From assembly GCA_000431215.1 (NCBI GenBank), contig HF985610.1:48181-63633 (forward strand): DNA of 15,453 nucleotides, read 5' to 3'. The stretch is from Prevotella sp. CAG:1031 (GTDB lineage: Bacteria; Bacteroidota; Bacteroidia; Bacteroidales; Muribaculaceae). The notes beneath the pieces were generated by a model. It made no database searches. It saw only the letters and a program-made list of their open reading frames with translations, and was not told the origin of the DNA. How positions within the stretch are numbered: the stretch's first letter is position 1; every line of letters begins with the position of its first letter. Both the position numbers and the translations under genes were made by a program. Of this stretch, positions 7,400 through 13,525 are shown piece after piece.

Positions 7400-8269
7400 T
7401 CAGCCGTTAAGTTCGCCGGCGTTACCGTCTCTTATGCGAATTTCGCAATCGGCAGGCGCCTTTATATTCTCGTCGATTGTTACCGAGCCGATCGAATCAG
7501 CTACAATCAGTCCGGATGCCGGATTCTTTATATTGGTGATCGCGCCCCGGATGTCGGCATGGAGAGTGCTGTATTCGAACGCACGGTCACAGTCGGGGCC
7601 GAAGGTGCAGTTCTCGAGGATCAGATCGTGGGCATAGCAGAGCGGCTGCTCGCCGGTAATATGGCAATTGACGAGTCGCAGGTTTCTCGAATGCCAGCCG
7701 AGATATTCGCCGTTGAGTTCCGAATCATAAACGGTCACATTCTCGACCTCCCAGAAAGCATCCTTGGTCGTTATTTTCGCATTATGGATCTCGACATTCT
7801 TAACATACTGGAAAACATACTTGCTGTCGCTGACCAGACCGTCGATAAATATGTCGTTGCTGAACATGAACGGATAGGTTCCGCCATGGAGAGTCAGATT
7901 CCGGGCGCGAATGCCCTTGCAACGCCAGAAAACCTCGTCAGCATCGTTGACAGTGACATTTTCGAGATCTATCTCATCCATCTCGCGAAACATTTTCGGA
8001 GCATCGATAACCGTGTCGGTCATTCTGAGATGATCGCAATACCACAACGCCGAACGACCTCCGACATCGAAATAGCAGCGGTCGATTCTGAATCCGTGGA
8101 CATGCCAGAAAGGATAGTTTCCCTCAAACCGACAGCCGACTGCCTCGATATTGCTGCATTCCTTGACAGCAGATTCGCCCGCGCGGATAATGACATTTTC
8201 GAGGCGCAGGTCGTGAGATTCAAACAGAGGGCGTTCGCCCCCGAACTCGATATCTTTGATAAGCTTCAT
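7400..8269 (-). CDS. DUF3737 right-handed beta-helix protein
   Basis: A 289-aa protein opening MKLIKDIEFGGERPLFESHDLRL, which I recognise as the DUF3737 family (function unknown). The body is a series of about nine coils of 18-21 residues in which an aromatic pair recurs at the same place (PFWH, ALWYC, MFREM, VFWRC, PFMFS, VFQYV, AFWEV, LGWHS, PLCYA), each followed by a strand such as LRLENVII or LILENCTF. This is the signature of a right-handed parallel beta-helix with an internal aromatic stack. There is no signal peptide, so it is cytoplasmic. It lies 5 bp upstream of the MalY/PatB-type C-S lyase; I recall the same pair together in other gut bacteria, which suggests a shared role such as substrate handling or enzyme assembly (inference). 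It has its own -7 box at 8322-8329 and a leader of about 50 nt. Confidence 0.88.
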   Translation of the reverse strand: MKLIKDIEFGGERPLFESHDLRLENVIIRAGESAVKECSNIEAVGCRFEGNYPFWHVHGFRIDRCYFDVGGRSALWYCDHLRMTDTVIDAPKMFREMDEIDLENVTVNDADEVFWRCKGIRARNLTLHGGTYPFMFSNDIFIDGLVSDSKYVFQYVKNVEIHNAKITTKDAFWEVENVTVYDSELNGEYLGWHSRNLRLVNCHITGEQPLCYAHDLILENCTFGPDCDRAFEYSTLHADIRGAITNIKNPASGLIVADSIGSVTIDENIKAPADCEIRIRDGNAGELNG

Positions 8270-8321
8270 GTGACTTAGTGTTATATTCTGTGTCTGAGTT
8301 GTAATGCAAATTTTCGCATTG

Positions 8322-8329
8322 CAAAATTA
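8322..8329 (-). promoter_or_regulatory. -7 box for the DUF3737-C-S lyase operon
   Basis: TAATTTTG on the minus strand matches TAnnTTTG, 52 bp before the DUF3737 start. No clean TTG -33 element is found at the usual distance, so the promoter may depend on an activator. The leader holds an imperfect inverted repeat (AATGC 8303-8307 / GCATT 8316-8320). Confidence 0.55.
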
Positions 8330-8359
8330 TAATGAACATGCCTGACGAGCGGTATAAGA

Positions 8360-8390
8360 ATTACAGATTGTATAACCCCGATTACAGATT
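8360..8390. repeat. Pair of 10-bp direct repeats, 21 bp apart, upstream of the DUF3737 promoter
   Basis: ATTACAGATT occurs at 8360-8369 and again exactly at 8381-8390, an offset of 21 bp (two helical turns). Seen from the DUF3737 promoter (minus strand) they read AATCTGTAAT and lie 31-61 bp upstream of the -7 box, the usual place for an activator dimer site. The distal copy overlaps the MATE stop codon (8382-8384). Confidence 0.45.
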
Positions 8391-9848
8391 CTGTGCGGAG
8401 CCACCTTTCATCCATCGCCGGCCTCTCAGGCGCACGAGGAAAATGAGGCCTCTGAAACACAGCTCGATGCACATTGCTATCCAGACGCCTTTGAGCCCCA
8501 TCGTCGGGGCAAGGAGAGCCGCCAGCGACAGACGGACAACCCATATGCTGAATACATTCATCAGGCAGGGCACAAGAGTGTCGGCAGCGCCGACAAAGAC
8601 TCCGTATGCGACTATCGACGCCGCAAACATCGGCTCGGCAAACGCTTCGATGCGCAAGGCCATGACGCCCAGCTCCCTGATTTCGCCGACAGTTGTCATC
8701 AGTCCGATTATCTGAGGGGCAAACACATACATAAGCACACCCATAACTCCCATGACAGCCATGCCCATGCCGACGGTTATTCGACCGAAACTGCGCGCCA
8801 GCCTGCGGCGCGCGGCTCCGAAACTTTGGCCTGACAACGTTGTCGCGGCATCGGCGATACCGTAGCCCGGCATATAGCATAGACTTTCGGCTGTGATGGC
8901 AAAAGAATTCGCCGCTATGGCAAAAACGCCCAGCGGCGCTACAATAACCGTTGTCATGATCTGCGCGCCACAGATGACGATATGCTCTATCCCCATCGGC
9001 ACACCGATACGGAATGCCTTCCTGAGAGTTGAGACTTCTGGCAGAAAGCGAGCCCGCTCTTTTCTCAGGCCAAGCTGCTCTGACCGGCTCCAGAGATACC
9101 ATAGCAGAACAGCCGCCGAAATGGCCTCGGCGACAGCCGTGCCCAATGCTGCACCACCGACTCCGAGTCCGGCTCCGGGCAGGCTCAGCGACATTCCCGC
9201 CAGCTCGATCGTGCGCGTCGGAAATATCAGAAAGAAATTGAAGATGACATCGAGCACACACATCGCCACTCCCATCACGCTCGGCACGCGCATATTCCCG
9301 CTACAGCGCAGCATAGCTCCGGCGAGGAAACTCATCTGAATGGCGGGGAGAAACATCGAGAATATGAAAAAATAAAGCGACGCATCGCTGCGGATTGCCA
9401 GATCGCCGCCAAGCAATGCGGGAAGCGGGCCGCTGACAGCACACCCGACTGCCGCCAGAAACAGGCTGAAAGCCAATGTAGCTGCAAGCGACTGTTTCAG
9501 CACTCGGCGAGCTCCGGCCATATCTCCGGCCCCTATCCTGTGGGCAACCTGAACGGAAAATCCCATGGCGGCGGCAGAACACACTCCCCCGAAAAGCCAT
9601 GTCGTCGTCGAGACGAGCCCGATAGAAGCAGATGCCTCGGCGCCAAGATGTCCGACCATCGCCGCATCTATATATTGCATGACAATGGATGAAAGCTGGG
9701 CGATAACAGCCGGCACACTTAGCAACACGGTAAGCCGGATACGCTGGGCAAACGTCATCGGCTTGCCGTCACGTATCAGAGCAAGCAAAGCATCGGTTCG
9801 GTTTGCCTGCCGGTCAGTCTGTTCAACACAAAGCTCCTTTTCCTTCAT
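8382..9848 (-). CDS. MATE family multidrug/Na+ or H+ antiporter efflux protein
   Basis: A 488-aa integral membrane protein of the MATE family, which exports cationic drugs or metabolites in exchange for Na+ or H+. About twelve hydrophobic segments form two homologous halves. The N-half carries LLSVPAVIAQLSSIVMQYID and AAMVGHLGAEASASIGLVST (conserved MVGHLG). The C-half begins near FRIGVPMGIEHIVICGAQ and has GYGIADAATTLSGQSFGAAR, the matching Q..GA motif. A polar N-terminal extension of about 30 residues precedes the first segment; otherwise the length is usual. The start at ATG 9848 lies 29 nt after a -7 box. The downstream DUF3737 and C-S lyase genes are in the same direction after 112 bp but have their own promoter, so functional linkage is only possible. 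Substrate unknown. Confidence 0.94.
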   Translation of the reverse strand: MKEKELCVEQTDRQANRTDALLALIRDGKPMTFAQRIRLTVLLSVPAVIAQLSSIVMQYIDAAMVGHLGAEASASIGLVSTTTWLFGGVCSAAAMGFSVQVAHRIGAGDMAGARRVLKQSLAATLAFSLFLAAVGCAVSGPLPALLGGDLAIRSDASLYFFIFSMFLPAIQMSFLAGAMLRCSGNMRVPSVMGVAMCVLDVIFNFFLIFPTRTIELAGMSLSLPGAGLGVGGAALGTAVAEAISAAVLLWYLWSRSEQLGLRKERARFLPEVSTLRKAFRIGVPMGIEHIVICGAQIMTTVIVAPLGVFAIAANSFAITAESLCYMPGYGIADAATTLSGQSFGAARRRLARSFGRITVGMGMAVMGVMGVLMYVFAPQIIGLMTTVGEIRELGVMALRIEAFAEPMFAASIVAYGVFVGAADTLVPCLMNVFSIWVVRLSLAALLAPTMGLKGVWIAMCIELCFRGLIFLVRLRGRRWMKGGSAQNL

Positions 9849-9877
9849 CCGGCCTTATGGTTTCCGAAAAACCGCTG

Positions 9878-9885
9878 CAAAATTA
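9878..9885 (-). promoter_or_regulatory. -7 box for the MATE gene
   Basis: TAATTTTG (minus strand) followed by CA, identical over 10 bases to the box in front of DUF3737 (TAATTTTGCA). A TTG at 9908-9910 lies 22 bp upstream, slightly wider than usual. The leader to ATG 9848 is about 25-29 nt. Confidence 0.6.
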
Positions 9886-9980
9886 CAAGAAATTCAATAG
9901 ACTCCCACAATTCATTTTCCTGTAATCGGAAGAGACGAGAGCTTTCGTATTCGTTCCATGCTGCAAATATTAACATTTAT

Positions 9981-10013
9981 TAGCACCGAATTTTATCAAA
10001 TATTTCGGTGCTA
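9981..10013. repeat. Stand-alone perfect inverted repeat (10-bp arms)
   Basis: TAGCACCGAA (9981-9990) is exactly complementary to TTCGGTGCTA (10004-10013) across a 13-nt AT-rich loop. It ends no gene on either strand, and no T run follows on the plus strand, so it is not an obvious terminator. It lies about 100 bp upstream of the MATE promoter. Confidence 0.6.
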
Positions 10014-10070
10014 TAGATAAGACAGTAAGTATTTGTGCATTTTATGTAGGGCTGTTGCAGAACTGGCTAA

Positions 10071-10271
10071 GCGTAGGGATGCATATTAATGCTATTAGCT
10101 TAAGATTCCTCCGAGCAGATTATCCTATCCGGGCGTAGGGACGTGCCTTTGGCACGTTTCACATGCGACTGACAATCAGAACGTTGCAATGCTACGTGCC
10201 GAAGGCACGTCCCTACGCTAGGGCGTTTCTGACGCTGATTTCATTAAGTTAATAGCGTAGGAATGCATATT
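10071..10271. repeat. Nested repeat element (REP/MITE-like)
   Basis: Three layers are visible. The outermost is a direct repeat, GCGTAGGGATGCATATT (10071-10087) against GCGTAGGAATGCATATT (10255-10271), 16 of 17 identical. Inside or overlapping it is an inverted repeat, GCTATTAGCTTAA (10091-10103) against TTAAGTTAATAGC (10244-10256), 12 of 13 paired. The core is a pair of 25-bp inverted arms at 10133-10157 and 10194-10218, 24 of 25 paired, separated by 36 bp. Each core arm also folds on itself (ACGTGCC-TTT-GGCACGT; ACGTGCC-GAA-GGCACGT). GTAGGGACGTGCC-type arms are, from memory, dispersed repeats in Bacteroidetes genomes. There is no coding capacity, so mobilisation, if any, would be in trans. 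Confidence 0.75.
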
Positions 10272-10382
10272 TACTTGTGTGTGAACTATAAATTAATCAT
10301 TCTTCTTCAATGCACAAAACATCCGGCGATCATAGTGAATTTGCCCGGTCGTTTTTTCATTCGCCTTTTCAGCAGATTTTCG

Positions 10383-10390
10383 TAACTTTG
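10383..10390 (+). promoter_or_regulatory. -7 box for the LysE-family gene
   Basis: TAACTTTG is a strong match to TAnnTTTG and ends only 7 nt before the ATG at 10398, so the transcript would be leaderless or nearly so. No clear TTG -33 element is seen at 19-21 bp. Confidence 0.65.
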
Positions 10391-10397
10391 CGCCCTA

Positions 10398-11036
10398 ATG
10401 GAGTATCTCGCTTCGATAATGCTAAGCGGATTCCTCATCGGCGTCTTCGTCTCGGCGCCGATGGGCCCTATCGGCGTACTGGTAATCCAACGCACCCTCA
10501 ACAAGGGGCGACGGCCGGCTCTTTTCACCGGCCTCGGCGCATCATTGAGCGATATGATCTACTGCCTGCTCACAGGGCTTGGGCTCTCGTTTGTCACCGA
10601 CTTCATCGAGAGCAACCAGTCGGTGCTTCAGATTATCGGCAGTGTGTTTCTCGCCGCCTATGCCGTTTATCTGTTCGTCCACAACCCGTCGCGCCAGCTG
10701 GCGACACCGAAACTTAAATCCAACACCTATCTGCGCGATTTCGGCACCGGCTTCCTGTTCACTTTCGCCAACCCGCTGATTCTATTCTTCATAATCGGCC
10801 TGTTTGCCCGGTTCAGTTTCCTTGCTCCCGAATTTCAGGCCTACCACTACGTCGCGGGCTATCTCAGCATTGCCGCCGGAGCTATATGCTGGTGGCTGCT
10901 TGTGACATTCTTCATCGACAAGGTCAGGAGCCACTTCAACGTCCGTTCGATGTGGATTATCAACCGCATCATAGCCTCGGTGTTGCTTCTGATGTCGCTC
11001 GTCGGCGTCATTACCGGAATCCACGCTCTTATCTGA
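10398..11036 (+). CDS. LysE/RhtB family amino-acid exporter
   Basis: A 212-aa inner-membrane protein with about six hydrophobic segments and the family's N-terminal signature: GFLIGVFVSAPMGPIGVLVI (A20-P-M-G-P24), followed by QRTLNKGRRPALFTGLGASL and D. LysE-family proteins export amino acids or similar small metabolites using the membrane gradient. FANPLILFFIIGLFARF in the middle matches the conserved NP-containing helix. Length is typical. A -7 box lies 7 nt before the ATG. The gene stops 17 bp before the purT -7 box, so purT need not depend on it. Substrate cannot be predicted. Confidence 0.9.
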   Translation: MEYLASIMLSGFLIGVFVSAPMGPIGVLVIQRTLNKGRRPALFTGLGASLSDMIYCLLTGLGLSFVTDFIESNQSVLQIIGSVFLAAYAVYLFVHNPSRQLATPKLKSNTYLRDFGTGFLFTFANPLILFFIIGLFARFSFLAPEFQAYHYVAGYLSIAAGAICWWLLVTFFIDKVRSHFNVRSMWIINRIIASVLLLMSLVGVITGIHALI

Positions 11037-11053
11037 TATTCCGGGATTTTTTG

Positions 11054-11061
11054 TAACTTTG
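11054..11061 (+). promoter_or_regulatory. -7 box for purT
   Basis: TAACTTTG, preceded by a T-rich stretch, 23 bp before the purT ATG (11085). No good TTG -33 element is present at the usual spacing. The leader is too short (about 20 nt) for a riboswitch. Confidence 0.6.
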
Positions 11062-11084
11062 CGGCCTCATTCAATCACATTTCT

Positions 11085-12278
11085 ATGTCAAAGATCGGAA
11101 CAATCGGAAAACCCGAGGGACGCAAAGCCCTGCTACTCGGCAGCGGCGAGTTGGGAAAAGAGGTAGCTATCGAGCTTCAGCGCTTCGGCGTCGAAGTCAT
11201 TGCCTGCGACTCCTACGCAGGCGCTCCGGCAATGCAGATCGCCCACCGCTCCTACGTGTTCAACATGCTCGACGCCGACGAACTGCGCCGCATAATCGAG
11301 CTTGAGAAACCCGATCATATTATCCCCGAGGTCGAGGCAATCGCCACTCCTGTGCTCGTCGAACTCGAGAAAGAGGGCTACCATGTCACTCCGACAGCCC
11401 GCGCCGCCTGGCTGACAATGAACCGCGAAGGAATCCGCCGTCTTGCCGCCGAAGAACTCGGAGTCAAGACCTCGCCCTACCGTTTTGCCTCTGACCGCAT
11501 AGAATTCGACGCAGCCATCGCCGAAATAGGACTCCCCTGTGTTGTCAAGCCTGTCATGAGCTCCAGCGGCCATGGCCAGTCAGTCATCAAAAAAGCCGGC
11601 GACATCGACGAGGCATGGAGAGTGTCGCAGGAAGGCGGTCGCGCAGGCGCCGGACGCGTCATCGTTGAAGGATTCGTCGATTTCGACTACGAGATAACGC
11701 TGCTTACGGTGCGCAGCGTCTCGGGCACAGTGTTCTGCGAACCGGTAGGCCACATTCAGATCGACGGCGACTATCGCGAAAGCTGGCAGCCTCAGCCGAT
11801 GTCGGCGCCCGCAATCGCCAAGGCCCGCGAAATCGCCCGCAAGGTGACCGACGCGCTCGGTGGCTACGGCATTTTCGGCGTAGAGATGTTCGTCAAGGGC
11901 AACGAGGTGATTTTCAGCGAAGTATCTCCACGTCCCCACGACACCGGAATGGTCACGATGATCTCGCAGGATCTAAGCGAATTCGGTCTTCACGCCCGCG
12001 CATTGCTCGGTCTTCCCATTCCCGAGCTTCGTTTCTACGGGCCGAGTGCCAGCCGCGCTATCGTCATCGAGGCTGACTCCGACAACATCGTCATGGACAA
12101 TCTCGATAAAGTTCTCGAAGAGCCCGGCACAGCCATGCGCATATTCGGCAAACCGCAAGTCAGGGGACACCGCCGCATGGGCGTCATTCTCGCCACCGCC
12201 GACAGCGTCGAAGAAGCCCGCGCCAAAGCGCGCCGCGCCTACGACAAACTCTCTGTCGCTCCCGGCCGCAAACTCTGA
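11085..12278 (+). CDS. purT: Formate-dependent phosphoribosylglycinamide formyltransferase (PurT)
   Basis: A 397-aa ATP-grasp enzyme that formylates glycinamide ribonucleotide (GAR) using formate and ATP, the third step of de novo purine synthesis, as the folate-independent alternative to PurN. The N-terminal domain has LLLGSGELGKEVAIELQRFG (E22-L23-G24), IPEVEAIAT and the TMNREGIR motif. The ATP-grasp part has LPCVVKPVMSSSGHGQSVI, EGFVDFDYEITLL and the metal/ATP-binding end VIFSEVSPRPHDTGMVT. The C-terminal part keeps FGKP and RRMGVILA. Full family length. It has its own -7 box and ends before a strong palindromic terminator (12304-12337). No other purine gene lies in the window, so it appears to be a single-gene unit. 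Confidence 0.96.
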   Translation: MSKIGTIGKPEGRKALLLGSGELGKEVAIELQRFGVEVIACDSYAGAPAMQIAHRSYVFNMLDADELRRIIELEKPDHIIPEVEAIATPVLVELEKEGYHVTPTARAAWLTMNREGIRRLAAEELGVKTSPYRFASDRIEFDAAIAEIGLPCVVKPVMSSSGHGQSVIKKAGDIDEAWRVSQEGGRAGAGRVIVEGFVDFDYEITLLTVRSVSGTVFCEPVGHIQIDGDYRESWQPQPMSAPAIAKAREIARKVTDALGGYGIFGVEMFVKGNEVIFSEVSPRPHDTGMVTMISQDLSEFGLHARALLGLPIPELRFYGPSASRAIVIEADSDNIVMDNLDKVLEEPGTAMRIFGKPQVRGHRRMGVILATADSVEEARAKARRAYDKLSVAPGRKL

Positions 12279-12294
12279 CAGCCTTAGCAGCTCA

Positions 12295-13347
12295 TTAGCC
12301 AACGGGGATTTTGTCGACAAAATCCCCTAATTTTTTTGATATCGGCGCCACGAGGTTTCTGTCGAGAAGCTTGAACAAAGGCCTGACAAACATCGTGATC
12401 AATAATGATAAGGCCCAGAAGGAAATGAACTGAACTGTCAGGTAGGCCAATGAACAATAGAGGGGCTCGGACGTGAATACGCGATTGATAGTGGCGTATA
12501 AGTAACGATGTCCGAATAAACCGTCTTGCAGCAGATAGCAGCCGAGAGCCCCAGAAGCAATAATGTTAACCGTTTTGCTTTTTATATCAAGATTCACGAA
12601 ATAGGTGAATATCAAAGTCGACGTTATTATATTTATAAAGCCGTTATAAGAGGTTAGCGTCTGCTTATTGTAATAATATACCATAAGGGCGCCAAAAGTC
12701 AGCATAACGAAAGCAACAACAATGCATTTCGTGCCCTTCAGCCTGCTCATCAGCCTATTGTCTTTCTTCAGGTAGGCCGCCACGCAATACATATAAACTC
12801 CCTGAAGAAATGAATAACCGTTGGGATTTGACATATTACCTCCGAATCCACAGCTATAGAACGTGAAGAGCGAAAGAATAAGCATGAACCCCCTCAGCTT
12901 ATTCAGCGAGAGTCCGTCGATTCCACGGTTGATCAACGGCGAGCATATTATCAGAGCAAGATAAACCTGAAGAAACCAATAAGGGCCGGCGGAAACGGGG
13001 AAAAACAGAGTTGACAATCGGCCGTCGAAATAAACTTCACCGACTGCAACGTAAACCAACAGGTAGTTGATACATTCGAAAAACAACACCGTAAAGACAA
13101 GTCGGGCCACACTTTTTACGGTTGACTTTATCCTGAAAAATCCCGATATGAGAAAGAAGAGATTGACACCATCTCTGCAATATGTGTAGAGCAACTCATA
13201 GAGAAACCGAGGCATATTTTCTTTGGTAACCCCATGGTATAAAAAATGGCCTATGACAATCATCGACATCGCAACAATTCTCAACAGTTCGATATTGCTC
13301 TGTCTGTCGGTAGCCGGCATATATGAGCCTATTGTATTAAGATTCAT
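12295..13347 (-). CDS. Membrane acyltransferase family 3 protein (OafA/NodX-like)
   Basis: A 350-aa multi-pass membrane protein of the acyltransferase-3 family, which O-acylates sugars of surface polysaccharides, glycolipids or similar acceptors. The signature segment NIELLRIVAMSMIVIGHF (R23, H34) and DGVNLFFLISGFF (about 59-71) are clear, as is GPYWFLQVYLALIICSPLIN in the middle. About ten hydrophobic segments. The start is ATG 13347; ATG 13320 (MPATDRQSNIELL) is an alternative that loses nothing conserved. The gene is much AT-richer than its neighbours (sampled lines 32-40% GC against 65% in purT) and stands alone, which suggests acquisition. The last codons (GDFVDKIPVG, residues 341-350) are encoded by the purT terminator palindrome, so this tail may be non-essential read-through of that element. 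Acceptor unknown. Confidence 0.9.
   Translation of the reverse strand: MNLNTIGSYMPATDRQSNIELLRIVAMSMIVIGHFLYHGVTKENMPRFLYELLYTYCRDGVNLFFLISGFFRIKSTVKSVARLVFTVLFFECINYLLVYVAVGEVYFDGRLSTLFFPVSAGPYWFLQVYLALIICSPLINRGIDGLSLNKLRGFMLILSLFTFYSCGFGGNMSNPNGYSFLQGVYMYCVAAYLKKDNRLMSRLKGTKCIVVAFVMLTFGALMVYYYNKQTLTSYNGFINIITSTLIFTYFVNLDIKSKTVNIIASGALGCYLLQDGLFGHRYLYATINRVFTSEPLYCSLAYLTVQFISFWALSLLITMFVRPLFKLLDRNLVAPISKKLGDFVDKIPVG
12304..12337 (+). terminator. purT rho-independent terminator: 24-bp perfect palindrome plus T7
   Basis: Bases 12304-12327 are a perfect palindrome (half-site GGGGATTTTGTC). In RNA this gives a 10-bp stem with a 4-nt UCGA loop. CTAA... then seven T (12331-12337) follow on the plus strand, making a textbook intrinsic terminator 25 nt after the purT stop. 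On the minus strand the T run lies upstream of the stem, so it does not terminate the acyltransferase. The whole stem lies inside that gene's coding end. Confidence 0.9.
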
Positions 13348-13371
13348 CTTCCTGACGATAATGGCTGTTCA

Positions 13372-13409
13372 GCTGACCTGGGCGATGCTGTGATGAAATC
13401 CCGGTCAGC
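13372..13409 (-). promoter_or_regulatory. Stem-loop in the acyltransferase 5' leader
   Basis: GCTGACC(T)GGG (13372-13382) pairs with CCCGGTCAGC (13400-13409), giving 10 bp with one bulged base and a 17-nt loop. It lies in the transcribed leader between the -7 box (13423-13430) and the start codon (13347), about 25 nt before the start. Not followed by a T run on the minus strand, so it is more likely a leader structure or mRNA stabiliser than a terminator. Confidence 0.45.
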
Positions 13410-13422
13410 CGTGAAAGCTGCA

Positions 13423-13430
13423 CAAAGTTA
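13423..13430 (-). promoter_or_regulatory. -7 box for the acyltransferase gene
   Basis: TAACTTTG on the minus strand, about 75 bp before ATG 13347. No clear TTG -33 element at the usual distance. The leader of about 70 nt is long compared with the other promoters in the window. Confidence 0.6.
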
Positions 13431-13473
13431 ACCATTATATCCCATGCTACCTACTCTTAGCCATGAAATAACG

Positions 13474-13503
13474 AAAGCGCAACCCCTGTCGAGGCCGCGC
13501 TTT
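13474..13503 (-). terminator. Probable terminator of the glucanase gene
   Basis: AAAGCGC (13474-13480) pairs with GCGCTTT (13497-13503), and an inner CCT/AGG pair shortens the loop. It lies 22 nt beyond the glucanase stop (13526). On the minus strand the stem is followed by CGTTATTTC, a moderately T-rich tail. It also insulates the acyltransferase promoter just downstream. Confidence 0.6.
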
Positions 13504-13525
13504 TGTCTGAGCTGATTATGACCGC

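Larger units (their letters stand above)
9886..10382. other. Gene-free region with hairpin and nested repeats
   Basis: No credible coding frame or RNA gene is seen here. The region is AT-richer than the flanking genes and holds a 10-bp stem hairpin (9981-10013), a nested repeat element (10071-10271) and, at its right end, the promoter of the LysE gene. It separates a minus-strand block from a plus-strand block, so it contains two divergent promoters about 500 bp apart. Confidence 0.7.

Noticed and set aside
8281..9261. Minus-strand 326-codon frame inside the MATE gene
   Set aside because: It overlaps the MATE frame almost entirely and has a Cys/Arg/His-rich composition typical of an off-frame translation.
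11036..11084. Possible purine riboswitch before purT
   Set aside because: The -7 box leaves a leader of only about 20 nt, too short for any known purine-sensing RNA.
12046..12330. Plus-strand frame ending in GDFVDKIP, overlapping purT
   Set aside because: It is an off-frame read of purT. It shares its last residues with the acyltransferase only because the terminator is a palindrome.
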